Of a stretch of DNA of 64,000 nucleotides, positions 7,487 to 16,507 are shown piece after piece (within the stretch, counting starts at the first letter, position 1; each line of letters begins with the position of its first letter). A model generated the notes under the pieces. It ran no database searches, was not told the origin of the DNA, and saw only the letters and a program-made list of their open reading frames with translations. The DNA is from Streptomyces zaomyceticus (lineage in GTDB: Bacteria; Actinomycetota; Actinomycetes; Streptomycetales; Streptomycetaceae). A program made the translations under genes and the position numbers. The stretch spans positions 108,034 to 172,033 of the forward strand of contig NZ_BNBZ01000017.1 of the NCBI RefSeq assembly GCF_014656215.1. The letters run 5' to 3'.

Positions 7487-8758
7487 ATGCAGCACCCCCG
7501 CCGACGGATACGCAGACCCTTCGCCCTGGCCGCGACCACGGCGCTCTCCCTCACGCTGCTCGCCTCCGCGAGCACCACCCTCCCCGGTCCCGCCCCGGCC
7601 TCGGCGGGCCCCGTGGCCGCCGCCCCGGGCGGCGCCCAGCTGGGGCCGTGTCGCATCGCCACCACGATGGGCGTGCAGATGTCGGAGGGGCTGCCCACCG
7701 CCCCCGGATACGTCCGCTCCACGGGCCAGGTCAGGGCCCTCAACCTGATGATCGACTTCCCCGACGCCATCGGCGACGGCACGGCGATGGGCCGCTTCCG
7801 CGAGTTCTTCCCGCAGACCGCCGACTGGTTCCGCATCAGCTCGTACGGGCGACTGGACTACCAGGCCCAGGCGCCGATACCGGACTGGCTGCGGATGCCC
7901 CAGGCGTTCTCGGCGTACGGGATCGAACGCGGCTCACCGTACGAACCGGGCTACCGCTCCCTCGTCCAGGACATCGTCAAAGCGGCCGACCCCCAGGTGG
8001 ACTTCAGCGCGTACGACCTGGTCAACGTCCTGGTCACGCCGAACGCCGGGCCCTCCGCCCTCGACACCGTCCTGTCCGTGACCTTCTCCGGCAACGACGA
8101 GGCCCCCTACGCGGACGGCGTGCCGCTCGCCAACACGTCCTTCGTCTACAGCCGCCAGGACGACGGCTCCGGCAGCTTCGCCGAGACCGGCTACCGGGTC
8201 CTGCCGCACGAGAACGGGCACGTCTTCGGCCTCCCCGACCTGTACACCTCGGACGGCGGCGGCACCGTCGGGCACTGGGACATCATGTCCGAGGACTGGG
8301 GTGCCAACAACGACCTGCTCGGCTGGCACAAGTGGAAGCTGGGCTGGCTCGACAACGACCAGATCGGCTGCGCGTCCGACCCCGGCACCGGCGACTACAC
8401 CCTCACTCCGCTCGCGACCACCGGCGGCCCCAAGCTCGCGTTCGTCCCGCTCTCCGGCACCTCCGGATACGCGGTCGAGGTCCGCAGCAAGGACGGCAAC
8501 GACGAGGCGGTCTGCGAGCAGGGCGTCCTGGTCTACCGGGTGGAGTCCGACGTGGACACCGGCCACGGCCCCGTGACCGTGTCCGACAGCGAGCACGCGA
8601 GCGGCGGCTGCACCCGGCGCGCCAACGTCCACGCGGAACTGTCGGACGCCCCGTACCGCCCCGGAGAGACGTTCACGGACCGCGCCAACGGCATCCGGAT
8701 CAGCGTCCTCGACGAGGACGCCGACGGCACGTACCGGGTCCGGATCACCCGCGACTGA
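7487..8758 (+). CDS. Secreted M6-type zinc metalloprotease
   Basis: This 423-aa protein has a Sec-type signal peptide: a basic RRRIRR start, hydrophobic residues 12-30, and a probable cleavage after ASA near residue 40. The catalytic motif HENGH at 241-245 is a true HEXXH. It is followed by VFGLPDLY, the extended HEXXHxxGxxD pattern of M6 (immune-inhibitor A-like) peptidases, with D251 as the likely third ligand. A DIMSEDWG block downstream resembles the Met-turn region. Two Cys pairs in the C-terminal part suggest disulphides. The start is the ATG after GGAGAGG. It probably acts as an extracellular protease in nutrient scavenging. Its 3' end overlaps the convergent acyl-CoA ligase by 14 bp. 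Confidence 0.85.
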   Translation: MQHPRRRIRRPFALAATTALSLTLLASASTTLPGPAPASAGPVAAAPGGAQLGPCRIATTMGVQMSEGLPTAPGYVRSTGQVRALNLMIDFPDAIGDGTAMGRFREFFPQTADWFRISSYGRLDYQAQAPIPDWLRMPQAFSAYGIERGSPYEPGYRSLVQDIVKAADPQVDFSAYDLVNVLVTPNAGPSALDTVLSVTFSGNDEAPYADGVPLANTSFVYSRQDDGSGSFAETGYRVLPHENGHVFGLPDLYTSDGGGTVGHWDIMSEDWGANNDLLGWHKWKLGWLDNDQIGCASDPGTGDYTLTPLATTGGPKLAFVPLSGTSGYAVEVRSKDGNDEAVCEQGVLVYRVESDVDTGHGPVTVSDSEHASGGCTRRANVHAELSDAPYRPGETFTDRANGIRISVLDEDADGTYRVRITRD

Positions 8759-10394
8759 GCAACTCGCCCCGCAACTCCCGCTTGAGGATCTTCCCGGTCG
8801 GGTTCCGGGGCAGTTCCTCCTCCCGTACGAGGACGTGTGCGGGCACCTTGAAGGCGGCGAGGCGGGCGCCGACGTGCGCGCGGAGCTCCTCGGTCCCGGC
8901 GGCGGCGCCCGGCCGCAGCCGGACGACGGCCGCGACCTCCTCGCCCAGGAGCGGGTGCGGCACGCCGAGAACGGCCGCGTCGACCACGTCGGGGTGCTGA
9001 TGCAGCACGCCCTCCACCTCGACGCAGTACACGTTCTCGCCGCCCCGGATCACCATGTCGGTGAGCCGGTCGACGATGCTGACCCGCCCCTCCGCGTCCA
9101 CCCGCGCGAGGTCCCCGGTCCTGAACCACCCGTCCTCGCCGAAGGCGGCACGGGTCGCCTCCTCGTCCCCCCAATAGCCCCGGACCAGGGCCTGCCCGCG
9201 CAGCCACAGCTCGCCGACGCCCTCGGTGTCGGGCCGGTCGATCCGCACCTCGGTCGTGGGCGAGGGCCGGCCGACGCTCCCGGGGTGGGCGCGGTACTCG
9301 GCGCCGACGTTCGACAGGACTCCGCCGCTGGTCTCGGTCAGCCCGTAGCCGTTGCGGGGCTCCAGCCGCTCCCCGTACCCGGCGGTGATCCCGTCGACGA
9401 TCCCCGGCGGAGCGGCGGCGCCACCGGTGCTGAGCAGGGTGAGGCTGTCCAGACCGTCGCCGGTGGAACGGGCGAGGTCGAGCAGTTGGAGGGCGGTGGT
9501 GGGCACACCCGCGTAGTGGGTGACGCGGTGCTCCCGGATGAGTTCGAGCGCCCGGCCGGCGTCCCACTTCCGCATCGTCACCAGGGTGCCGCCGGCCGCC
9601 ATCACACCGTAGAAGGAGGTGAACGCGGCCACGTGGAAGAAGGGGAACGTGGTCAGCGACACGGGCGCGGGCCCGGTCCCGGGCACGTCGCCGCGCGCGA
9701 GGGCCGCGGCGGCGGCGAAGTACCGGGGGTTCATGGCGGCCCCGGCCTGGGCGAGCTGGGTGGCGACGGCGCCCTTGGGCCGCCCGGTGGTGCCGGAGGT
9801 GTAGATGATCGTGGCGTCGTGCTCGGGCAGGACGTCGACGACGGGCGGCCCGAGGAAGGGATCGGTGTCGGGGACGTATGTCACGAAGCCGTCCGCCGGA
9901 ACACTCCCGAGCCGCTGCCCGTGGACGTCCTCGGGCCCGTCCGGGAAGACGATCCCGGGCACCCCGTTCCGGTCGGCCCACGCCCGCACCCGCCCGGCCC
10001 GCTCCCCGTCCACGAGCAACACGCCCGGCGTGCAGTCGCCGAGCGCGTACGCGAACTCGTCCTCGGTCCACCAGGCGTTGAGGGGGACGGCGACGAGGCC
10101 CGCCAGCTGCGCGGCCCAGAACGCGACCTGCCACTCGGGCCGGTTCCGCATGGCCACCACGGCCCGGTCCCCCGACCGCAGTCCGTACTCGCCGACCAGT
10201 CGGCGCGCGAGCCCGCACGCCTCGTCGAAGAACTCCCGGTACGTCGTCCGCGTGTCCTCGGAGACCAGGAACACCTGGTCCCCGTACCCCCAGACGACCT
10301 CCACGAACTCCCGCAGGGTCCGCGGCCCGGAGGCGTACACCCCCTCGCTCACCGCGAAGGGAGCGCCGGGCGCGGTCAGCCGCGCTTCCACCAC
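8745..10394 (-). CDS. Acyl-CoA ligase / AMP-binding enzyme (class I adenylate-forming)
   Basis: This 549-aa enzyme activates a carboxylic acid to the acyl-AMP and then the CoA thioester. The P-loop IIYTSGTTGRPKGAV lies near residue 200. The A5-type NGYGLTETSG and A7-type DGWFRTGDLARVD follow, and the C-terminal domain carries the catalytic Lys in PRNPTGKILKREL. Length is usual for the family. The start is GTG 10394 (or the adjacent GTG 10391), behind GAGGAGGTCCTC. No pathway partners adjoin it: the neighbours are a convergent protease and an unrelated membrane protein. The substrate (fatty or aryl acid) cannot be fixed. Confidence 0.88.
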   Translation of the reverse strand: MVEARLTAPGAPFAVSEGVYASGPRTLREFVEVVWGYGDQVFLVSEDTRTTYREFFDEACGLARRLVGEYGLRSGDRAVVAMRNRPEWQVAFWAAQLAGLVAVPLNAWWTEDEFAYALGDCTPGVLLVDGERAGRVRAWADRNGVPGIVFPDGPEDVHGQRLGSVPADGFVTYVPDTDPFLGPPVVDVLPEHDATIIYTSGTTGRPKGAVATQLAQAGAAMNPRYFAAAAALARGDVPGTGPAPVSLTTFPFFHVAAFTSFYGVMAAGGTLVTMRKWDAGRALELIREHRVTHYAGVPTTALQLLDLARSTGDGLDSLTLLSTGGAAAPPGIVDGITAGYGERLEPRNGYGLTETSGGVLSNVGAEYRAHPGSVGRPSPTTEVRIDRPDTEGVGELWLRGQALVRGYWGDEEATRAAFGEDGWFRTGDLARVDAEGRVSIVDRLTDMVIRGGENVYCVEVEGVLHQHPDVVDAAVLGVPHPLLGEEVAAVVRLRPGAAAGTEELRAHVGARLAAFKVPAHVLVREEELPRNPTGKILKRELRGELLSRG

Positions 10395-10507
10395 GAGGAC
10401 CTCCTCAAGCGCCTGCCCACCTGCGCCGCGACGCTATGCGCCGCCCCTCACCGGGTCAACCCCGGGTGGGCTCCGTCACGTCGGGGGCCGCGCCACCACC
10501 CGCCCGA

Positions 10508-10993
10508 TCAGGCCCTCCTCCCGGTGAACGCGCGTCGCCGCGCGCGATTCAGCAGGCCGGAGGCCGCGGCGCCGCCGAGCGCGAGCAGCAGCAGAACGGC
10601 GAGGGCCGGGTTGATGTAGTCGGGGATGAGGACGTCGTAGTCGTGGCCGTTCGACGTCTCGCAGACGAGGCGGAGCGGGACGAAGTCCCCTCGGAGGCCG
10701 ACGAGTCCGGGCACGTCGGCGGGGCGCCGCGCCGCGCACTCCTCGGCCTGTTCCTGCTCCTCGGTGAGGAGGACGTGGAGGAGCCCCCACAGATAGAGGA
10801 CGGCTCCGGCGGCGACCGCGGCCAGGGAGACGTCCCGGCAGACGCGGGACGGGGTGTACCGGCGGAGGGTCCCCGGGGAGAGCCGTGAGCCCAGGTACAC
10901 GGTGAGCGCCATGAGGATCGTCGAACCGGCGAACAGGCCGACGAAGAGCCCGCCGACGTCGTGCCCCTGCCAGGGGTCGGAAGCCATGACCAC
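10508..10993 (-). CDS. Small integral membrane protein, unknown function
   Basis: This protein of about 161 aa has three clear hydrophobic segments: VGGLFVGLFAGSTILMALTVYLG, LAAVAAGAVLYLWGLLHVLL, and INPALAVLLLLALGGAAASGLL. A loop between TM2 and TM3 is rich in charged residues and carries Cys residues (ECAARR, LVCETSNGHDYD). The C-terminus RARRRAFTGRR is basic and therefore probably cytoplasmic. I do not recognise the family. Starts at GTG 10999, GTG 10993 and ATG 10987 are all in frame. GAGGGG lies 8 nt before GTG 10993, which I prefer. A short frame (11143-11006) ends just upstream and may be translationally coupled to it. Confidence 0.6.
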   Translation of the reverse strand: MVMASDPWQGHDVGGLFVGLFAGSTILMALTVYLGSRLSPGTLRRYTPSRVCRDVSLAAVAAGAVLYLWGLLHVLLTEEQEQAEECAARRPADVPGLVGLRGDFVPLRLVCETSNGHDYDVLIPDYINPALAVLLLLALGGAAASGLLNRARRRAFTGRRA

Positions 10994-11005
10994 GACCACG
11001 GCCCC

Positions 11006-11143
11006 TCAGGCTCCGCGGACGGCGCGGCCGCACGCCCCGGGTAACGGCCGGCCGGGGACCGGACCTCCCACGTGATCCTCTGAGGCGCCACGGCCCTCTC
11101 GCGGAGCCGGCGGGCCGGACTCCGTCGTCGTCTCGCAGGTCAT
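11006..11143 (-). CDS. Possible 45-aa small protein upstream of the membrane gene
   Basis: An ATG at 11143 has a good ribosome site (GGAAGGAAAGCG). It opens a 45-codon frame beginning MTCETTTESG and ending in a TGA at 11008-11006, a few bases before the starts of the next membrane-protein gene. It may be a leader peptide or a coupled small protein. The sequence is low in complexity (Gly/Pro/Arg) and I recognise no family, so this is tentative. Confidence 0.3.
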   Translation of the reverse strand: MTCETTTESGPPAPREGRGASEDHVGGPVPGRPLPGACGRAVRGA

Positions 11144-11521
11144 CGCTTTCCTTCCCTCGCGGTCGGAGCCGGTGTCGGTGACACCCGAGGAAACGGCCGT
11201 GGATCCCCCGACCCACTCCGACTCGCCCCAACCCACCCCACCCCAAGGGCCCTTGAGGGCCCCACCGGGAACCTAGGCCATCCGGCGGGCGCGAGAAAGA
11301 TCTCTGGCGGCAGGGGGATGCGGGGGCCACCGGGATCGCGGACGCCGGGCCACTCGGATCGCGGACGCCGGGGCACCGGGGCACCGGGGCACCGGGGCAC
11401 CGGGGCACCGGGATCAGCCGGCCACCGGGCCACCGGGCCACCGGGCCACCGGGCCACCGGGCCACCGGGCCACCGGGATCAGCCGGCCACTTGCCGCACG
11501 CACCGACGCGGGGCAGCACGA
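11144..11521. other. Intergenic region with short-unit repeats
   Basis: This region includes runs of a 9-bp GGGGCACCG-like unit (about 11368-11411) and of GGGCCACC (about 11421-11472). No gene is evident. The TGGCGCCA operator array follows immediately. Confidence 0.65.
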
Positions 11522-11622
11522 CGTGGCGCCGCCCAGCCCCCCATGGCACTCCATGGCGCCACATGGCGCACGATGGCGCAATGTGGCGCCAGATGACTTG
11601 CAATGGCGCCATGATGGTGCCA
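11522..11622 (+). promoter_or_regulatory. TGGCGCCA palindrome array upstream of the RHH gene
   Basis: Perfect TGGCGCCA sites lie at 11554-11561, 11584-11591 and 11604-11611; the last is a 10-bp ATGGCGCCAT palindrome. Near matches lie at 11522, 11564, 11574 and 11615 (TGGTGCCA). The array ends 11 nt before the start codon at 11633, so it must cover the promoter. The same motif recurs upstream of the MMPL and ABC exporter genes. Confidence 0.75.
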
Positions 11623-11632
11623 CTATTGCGTC

Positions 11633-12169
11633 ATGGACCTCACCCCGTACGTAGACAACCTCCGCCACGAGCTCGGTGTGGCCGCCCAGGCGGGCGGGGA
11701 CGAAGCCCGCGCCCTGGCCGACCGGCTCACCGGTCAGCTCGAGTCGGCCGCCCGTCTGACGCTGCTCAACGCCCTGTCGGACGCGATGGACGAGGTCACC
11801 CGTGACCTGGCGCCCGGCTCGGTCGACCTGCGGCTGCGCGGTCTGAACCCGGAGTTCGTGGTGACGCCACCGCCCACCGCCGACCTCTTCGACGAGGCCG
11901 ACACCACGGTCCAGGCCCCGCCGCCCCCGCCGGTACCCCTCGTCGAGGGCGAGGAGGGCGGCGCCACCTCGCGCATCAACTTCCGTCCGCCGGCCCAGCT
12001 CAAGATCCGGGTCGAGGAGGCCGCGAGCCGCGAGGGCCTCTCGGTCAACGCCTGGCTGGTCCGAGCCGTGGCCGCCGCCCTGGAACCCGGCACGGCGGGC
12101 CGTACCCGGAAGGGCACGACGGGCCCGGGCTCCTCCGTCGGACAGGGCTTCACGGGCTGGGTCCGCTAG
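11633..12169 (+). CDS. Ribbon-helix-helix protein, HicB-antitoxin-like
   Basis: This 178-aa protein has a helical N-terminal half (residues 1-75, including LTLLNALSDAMDEVTRDL), a Pro-rich linker and a C-terminal ribbon-helix-helix at about 119-152. The RHH reads RINFRPPAQLKIRVEEAAS then REGLSVNAWLVRAVAAAL, i.e. a short beta strand followed by two helices with the SVNAWLVRAV core typical of HicB/Arc-type domains. No HicA toxin is adjacent, so it is probably a free-standing regulator rather than half of a toxin-antitoxin pair. The TGGCGCCA array directly upstream is the obvious candidate for its own operator. The DUF4097 gene follows after 119 bp. Confidence 0.75.
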   Translation: MDLTPYVDNLRHELGVAAQAGGDEARALADRLTGQLESAARLTLLNALSDAMDEVTRDLAPGSVDLRLRGLNPEFVVTPPPTADLFDEADTTVQAPPPPPVPLVEGEEGGATSRINFRPPAQLKIRVEEAASREGLSVNAWLVRAVAAALEPGTAGRTRKGTTGPGSSVGQGFTGWVR

Positions 12170-12288
12170 CGGCAGCCGAACGCGGCCACCGTCACACCGG
12201 GACGGGTCCACCTCACCCCGTATCCCACCGTCGTATCAAGGCACTTCACCCGAGCACACACTCCACCGAGCCAGAGGACGGCACAGCC

Positions 12289-13125
12289 ATGCCTACTTTC
12301 GAAACCCCCGAGCCCCTCTCCGCCACCGTCGAGATCGAGATGGGGCGGGCCCGGATCATCGCCGGAAAGCGCACCGACACCGTGGTCGAGGTGGCGCCCA
12401 GCGACCCCGGCGACAAGCTGGACGTGCAGGCCGCCGCGGACACCAAGGTCACCTGCGCGGGCGGCAAGCTGCTGGTCAAGGGCCCCAAGAAGCGCTCGCT
12501 GTTCGGCAAGATCGGCTCGGTCGACGTGACCGTCGAACTCCCCGCCGGCTCGGAGCTGACCGGAAGCACCGGCCTCGGCGAGCTGATCGGCGAGGGACGG
12601 TTCGGCGACTGCCGCCTCACGACCGCCGCCGGGGACATCCAGCTGGACGAGGCCGCGACCGTACGGCTGAAGACCACGCACGGCGACGTCGTCGTGGACC
12701 GTACGACGGGCGAGACCGAGATCCAGGGGTCGGGCCGGGTACGCGTCGGCCGGATCGAAGGATCCGCGACCATCAAGAACCTCAACGGCGAGACCGTCAT
12801 CGGCGAGGTCGGCGGGGAGCTGCGGGTGAACTCGTCCAACGGGCCGATCAGCGTCCTGCGCGCCCAGTCCTCGGTCACCGCCAAGACCTCCAGCGGCAGC
12901 ATCCGCCTCGACGAGGTCGTACGCGGCCGGATCACCCTGGATTCCTCCGCCGGAGGCCTGGAGATCGGCATCGCCGAGGGTACGGCGGCCTGGCTCGACG
13001 TCCGGTCGACGGCCGGCCGCGTACGCAACGAGCTGGGGACGGCGGACGGCCCGGGGCAGTCCGAGGAGACGGTCGAGGTCCGGGGCCGTACGAGCGTCGG
13101 CGACATCGTCATCCGCCGCGCGTAG
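12289..13125 (+). CDS. DUF4097 family beta-strand repeat protein
   Basis: This 278-aa protein is built of repeating short beta strands with Gly/Asn/Asp turns (GDIQLDEAATVRLKTTHGDVVVDR, GSGRVRVGRIEGSATIKNLNGE, SSNGPISVLRAQSSVTAKTSSGSIRLDE). This is the right-handed beta-helix-like pattern of DUF4097 ('toastrack') proteins. There is no signal peptide or membrane segment, so it is probably cytoplasmic. In other bacteria these domains adjoin membrane or PadR/sensor genes and are thought to be scaffolds. It follows the RHH gene and precedes exporters. The start is the ATG at 12289 with GAGGA 10 nt upstream. Confidence 0.85.
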   Translation: MPTFETPEPLSATVEIEMGRARIIAGKRTDTVVEVAPSDPGDKLDVQAAADTKVTCAGGKLLVKGPKKRSLFGKIGSVDVTVELPAGSELTGSTGLGELIGEGRFGDCRLTTAAGDIQLDEAATVRLKTTHGDVVVDRTTGETEIQGSGRVRVGRIEGSATIKNLNGETVIGEVGGELRVNSSNGPISVLRAQSSVTAKTSSGSIRLDEVVRGRITLDSSAGGLEIGIAEGTAAWLDVRSTAGRVRNELGTADGPGQSEETVEVRGRTSVGDIVIRRA

Positions 13126-13156
13126 ACGGAACGTCACGGCGCACGACCCGCACGAC

Positions 13157-13196
13157 GCATCGCATCGCATCGCATGGCAACGCATGGCAACGCATC
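13157..13196. repeat. Short CGCAT/GCATGGCAAC repeats
   Basis: A run of (CGCAT)n leading into two GCATGGCAAC units lies just before the ribosome site of the GtrA-like gene. Confidence 0.6.
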
Positions 13197-13214
13197 AAGG
13201 GGAGGGAGAGCCCG

Positions 13215-13838
13215 ATGGACCGCGCATTACACACCAGCACCCGCGAACCCCGCGAGACCCGCGCCACCCCAGGCTCCCCCAGCACCCCCAACTCCCCCGG
13301 CTCACCAGGCTCCCCCAGCACCCCCAACTCCCCCGGCTCACCTGACACGCCCGGCGCCGTCAGCTCCTTCGTCCGCTTCGTGATCCTCGGCGGCGGAGTG
13401 GGCCTCGCTTCCAGCGCGGCCGTCGCCCTGCTCGCGGCCTTCCTGCCGTTCGCCCTGGCCAACGCGCTGATCGCCGTGGTCTCAACGGTCCTCGCGACCG
13501 AGTTGCACGCCCGGTTCACCTTCGCGTCGGAGCAGCGACCCGCCGGGCGCGGCCTGCTCCGCTGCGGACTCCGCCACCACCTGCAGTCCGCCGGGACGGC
13601 CACGGCCGCCTTCGCCGTGACCACCCTCGCGGTGCTCGTCCTGCACGCGTTCGACAGCACTCCCGGTCTCGCCGTCGAGCAGACCGTGTACCTCTCGGCC
13701 TCGGCCCTCGCCGGCATCGGCCGCTTCCTGGCACTGCGCCTGTACGTCTTCGCCACCGGCCGCAAGCGGCCCGCCCCGGTCACCGTCGCCCTGCCGACGT
13801 CGCCGACCCGCCGGGACCTGCTCACCACCGCGTCCTGA
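13215..13838 (+). CDS. GtrA-like four-helix membrane protein
   Basis: This 207-aa protein matches the GtrA pattern from residue 50: FVRFVILGGGVGLASSAAVALLA, a second hydrophobic segment, then the conserved ATELHARFTF turn, and two more helices. GtrA proteins are membrane carriers or accessory factors for polyprenyl-linked sugars. The N-terminal 48 residues are unusual, with two exact copies of a GSPSTPNSPGSP unit encoded by a 36-bp direct repeat at 13272-13307 and 13308-13343. The start is the ATG behind GGGAGGGAGAG. It lies between the DUF4097 gene and the MMPL exporter in the same direction. Confidence 0.75.
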   Translation: MDRALHTSTREPRETRATPGSPSTPNSPGSPGSPSTPNSPGSPDTPGAVSSFVRFVILGGGVGLASSAAVALLAAFLPFALANALIAVVSTVLATELHARFTFASEQRPAGRGLLRCGLRHHLQSAGTATAAFAVTTLAVLVLHAFDSTPGLAVEQTVYLSASALAGIGRFLALRLYVFATGRKRPAPVTVALPTSPTRRDLLTTAS

Positions 13839-14107
13839 ACCGAGCCCCGGGGACTGTGGCGCCATAGCGCCACCCGCGCACCTGCACCCACCTGCACACC
13901 CACGCACTGCCACATCCCCGCATCCCCGCATCCCCGCAGAGCCGGCCCCCTCCCTCGCACGACCACCACACACAACCCGACCGCCGCCATGGCGCCATGC
14001 GGTGCTGCCCCGGCACAGAAATCCCCCACCACCTCCGCCCTCCCCCACCTCCCCCACCTCCCCCGCCTCCTCTCTCCCCTCCACCTCCGACCCGACGGGA
14101 GCCCACC
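13839..14107 (+). promoter_or_regulatory. Intergenic region with TGGCGCCA sites before MMPL gene
   Basis: TGGCGCCA occurs at 13857-13864, followed by AGCGCCA at 13866, and again at 13990-13997 as a 10-bp ATGGCGCCAT. Between them are short CATCCCCG repeats. The sites lie 110-250 bp before the MMPL start and suggest co-regulation with the genes at 11.6 and 16.7 kb. Confidence 0.65.
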
Positions 14108-16360
14108 GTGGCTACGTTCCTTTCCAGACTGGGCCGCCTCGCCTTCCGCCGCCGGGGGGTGATGGTGCTGCTCTGGCTGCTGGTCTTCGGCGGCATGGGC
14201 TTCGCCGCCGCGTCGGCACCGCCCCCGCCGGCCGACACGTTCTCGATGCCGGGCACGGAGTCGCAGGAGGCCTTCGACCTGCTGACCGAGAAGTTCCCGG
14301 ACGCGAGCGCCGACGGCGCCCGTGCCCGGGTCGTCGTCCGGGCTCCCGAGGGCGCGAAGATCACGGCGCCCGACCGGCGGACCGTGGTCGAACGGCTCGT
14401 CGCCACGCTGGGGACGTCGTCGCCGCAGGTGGTGGGCGTGGCCGACCCGTACAGGTCCCCGGACGTCAGCATCAGCGAGGACCGGACGACGGCCTACCTG
14501 GTGGTGACGTACAGGGTTCCCGCGATGGAGGTCGACGACAAGGCGCACGACGCCCTCGACGCCGCCGTCGCGCAGGCCGAGAGGTCGGGGCTCACCGTCG
14601 AGGCCGGCGGTGACGCCGTGAAGATCGAGCAGGCGATGGGGGGCACCGGCGAGCAGATCGGCATCCTGGTCTCCGCCTTCGTCCTCGTCCTGACCTTCGG
14701 CTCGATGGTCGCCGCCGGGATGCCGCTGATCACCGCGCTGATCGGGGTCGGCATCGGCATCTCGGGCATCACGGCGCTCGGCTCCACGCTGGGACTTTCC
14801 GGCACGACGTCGACGCTCGCGATGATGATCGGCCTCGCGGTGGGCATCGACTACGCGCTGTTCATCGTGTCCCGGTTCCGCGCCGAGCGGGCCGAGGGCC
14901 GTACGCCCGAGGAGGCCGCCGGACGGGCGGTCGGCACGGCGGGCTCGGCCGTGGTCTTCGCGGGCCTCACGGTCGTCGTCGCCCTCGCCGGGCTGGCCGT
15001 GGTGGACATCCCGATGCTCACCAAGATGGGCCTCGCCGCGGCCGGCACGGTCGCGGTCGCCGTACTCGTCGCGATCACGCTGGTCCCCGCCCTGCTGGGA
15101 TTCGCGCCGGTCAAGGTGATGGCCCGGAAGGGGCGTCTGCGGTACGCGGTCAAGCCGCTCTCGGAGCGCGGGCGGCGCAGGGCCGCCCGGCACGAGGCGA
15201 AGTCGGCGAAGAAGTCCGGGCCCAACCTGGGGTCCCGCTGGGCGAGTTGCGTCCTGCGCCACCCCGTGGCCGTCCTGCTCGTCGGTGTGGTCGGCCTCGG
15301 CACGATCGCCGTACCGGCCACGAGCCTGGAGCTCGGCCTTCCGGGCGAGGGCCAGATGTCGACGGAGACCACCCAGCGCAAGGCGTACGACCTGCTCTCG
15401 GAGTCCTTCGGGCCGGGCTTCAACGGCCCTCTGATGGTCACGGTGCAGGCGAAGGACGCCAGGGCCGCGGGTGACGAGATCGGCAGGGCCCTCGCGGGGA
15501 CGGACGGCGTGGCCTCGGTCTCCCCCGCCACGGCCAACAGGGCCGGCGACACCGCGATCCTCACCGTCGTCCCGGAGACGGGCCCGACCGAGAAGAAGAC
15601 CGAGGAACTGGTCCACACCCTGCGCGACACCGCGGGCGAGCTGGAGCGGAACACCGCGTCCCGGATCCTCGTGTCCGGTCAGACGGCCATGTTCATCGAC
15701 TTCTCCCAGACCCTCGACGACGCGCTGCTGCCGTACCTGGCGCTGGTCGTGGGCCTCGCCTTCCTGCTCCTGATGGTGGTCTTCCGTTCCGTCCTGGTCC
15801 CGCTGAAGGCGGCCCTGGGCTTCCTGCTCTCGGTGGCCGCGGCCCTGGGCGCGGTCGTGGCGGTCTTCCAGTGGGGCTGGCTCGCGGACGCCTTCGGCAT
15901 CGACGCCCCGGGGCCGATCATGAGCACGATGCCGATCTTCATGATCGGCGTGGTCTTCGGCCTGGCGATGGACTACGAGGTCTTCCTGGTCAGCCGGATG
16001 CGTGAGTCGTACGTCCACGGGGCCCGCCCGGCGCAGGCGGTCGTCGACGGCTTCCGTCACGGGGGCCGGGTGGTCGCCGCGGCCGCGGTCATCATGATGA
16101 GCGTCTTCTCCGGCTTCATCGTGGAGGACAACGACTTCGTCAAGATGATCGGCTTCGCCCTCGCGATCGCCGTCCTCTTCGACGCCTTCGTCGTCCGTAT
16201 GGCGATCGTGCCCGCGCTGTTCGCCCTGCTCGGCAGGTCCGCGTGGTGGCTGCCGAAGTGGCTGGACCGGATCCTGCCGCGGGTGGACGTCGAGGGCGAG
16301 AAGCTCGGCGGCCCGCAGGCGGCGCCGCACCCGCACGGGGAGCGCACGCTGGTCGGCTGA
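14108..16360 (+). CDS. MMPL/RND-superfamily exporter
   Basis: This 750-aa protein resembles actinobacterial MMPL transporters, which move lipids, polyketides or antibiotics across the membrane using proton motive force. It has two similar halves, each with one N-terminal TM, a large extracytoplasmic loop and five clustered TMs. The second TM cluster of each half carries the conserved core motif (GLAVGIDYALFIVSRFRAE at about residue 255 and GLAMDYEVFLVSRMRES at about 620). The start is the GTG at 14108 with GGGAG upstream; the open frame before it is Pro-only and non-coding. It sits between a GtrA-like and a DrrAB-like exporter. A strong terminator follows. Confidence 0.9.
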   Translation: MATFLSRLGRLAFRRRGVMVLLWLLVFGGMGFAAASAPPPPADTFSMPGTESQEAFDLLTEKFPDASADGARARVVVRAPEGAKITAPDRRTVVERLVATLGTSSPQVVGVADPYRSPDVSISEDRTTAYLVVTYRVPAMEVDDKAHDALDAAVAQAERSGLTVEAGGDAVKIEQAMGGTGEQIGILVSAFVLVLTFGSMVAAGMPLITALIGVGIGISGITALGSTLGLSGTTSTLAMMIGLAVGIDYALFIVSRFRAERAEGRTPEEAAGRAVGTAGSAVVFAGLTVVVALAGLAVVDIPMLTKMGLAAAGTVAVAVLVAITLVPALLGFAPVKVMARKGRLRYAVKPLSERGRRRAARHEAKSAKKSGPNLGSRWASCVLRHPVAVLLVGVVGLGTIAVPATSLELGLPGEGQMSTETTQRKAYDLLSESFGPGFNGPLMVTVQAKDARAAGDEIGRALAGTDGVASVSPATANRAGDTAILTVVPETGPTEKKTEELVHTLRDTAGELERNTASRILVSGQTAMFIDFSQTLDDALLPYLALVVGLAFLLLMVVFRSVLVPLKAALGFLLSVAAALGAVVAVFQWGWLADAFGIDAPGPIMSTMPIFMIGVVFGLAMDYEVFLVSRMRESYVHGARPAQAVVDGFRHGGRVVAAAAVIMMSVFSGFIVEDNDFVKMIGFALAIAVLFDAFVVRMAIVPALFALLGRSAWWLPKWLDRILPRVDVEGEKLGGPQAAPHPHGERTLVG

Positions 16361-16383
16361 GCGCACCATCTGGCGCCACCGAA

Positions 16384-16426
16384 GGCGCCTCCGCACCGGA
16401 TCGAACCGGTGCGGGGGCGTCTTTTT
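16384..16426 (+). terminator. Rho-independent terminator of the MMPL gene
   Basis: A stem of about 16 bp lies between 16384-16399 and 16406-16421, with an ATCGAA loop and a T5 run at 16422-16426. It begins 23 bp after the MMPL stop codon. Confidence 0.85.
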
Positions 16427-16507
16427 GTCGTACGGGCCACCCCACGACCAAGCCACCGAACGAACAAAACCCCAGCTCAACGGGGTCCGAGCCAAGCCGA
16501 CACCACC

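Noticed and set aside
11633..12169. HicAB toxin-antitoxin system
   Set aside because: Only the HicB-like RHH half exists. No small HicA-like dsRBD protein is encoded on either side.
12166..13185. Minus-strand frame opposite the DUF4097 gene
   Set aside because: It is the antisense shadow of a recognisable beta-repeat protein and has no start signal.
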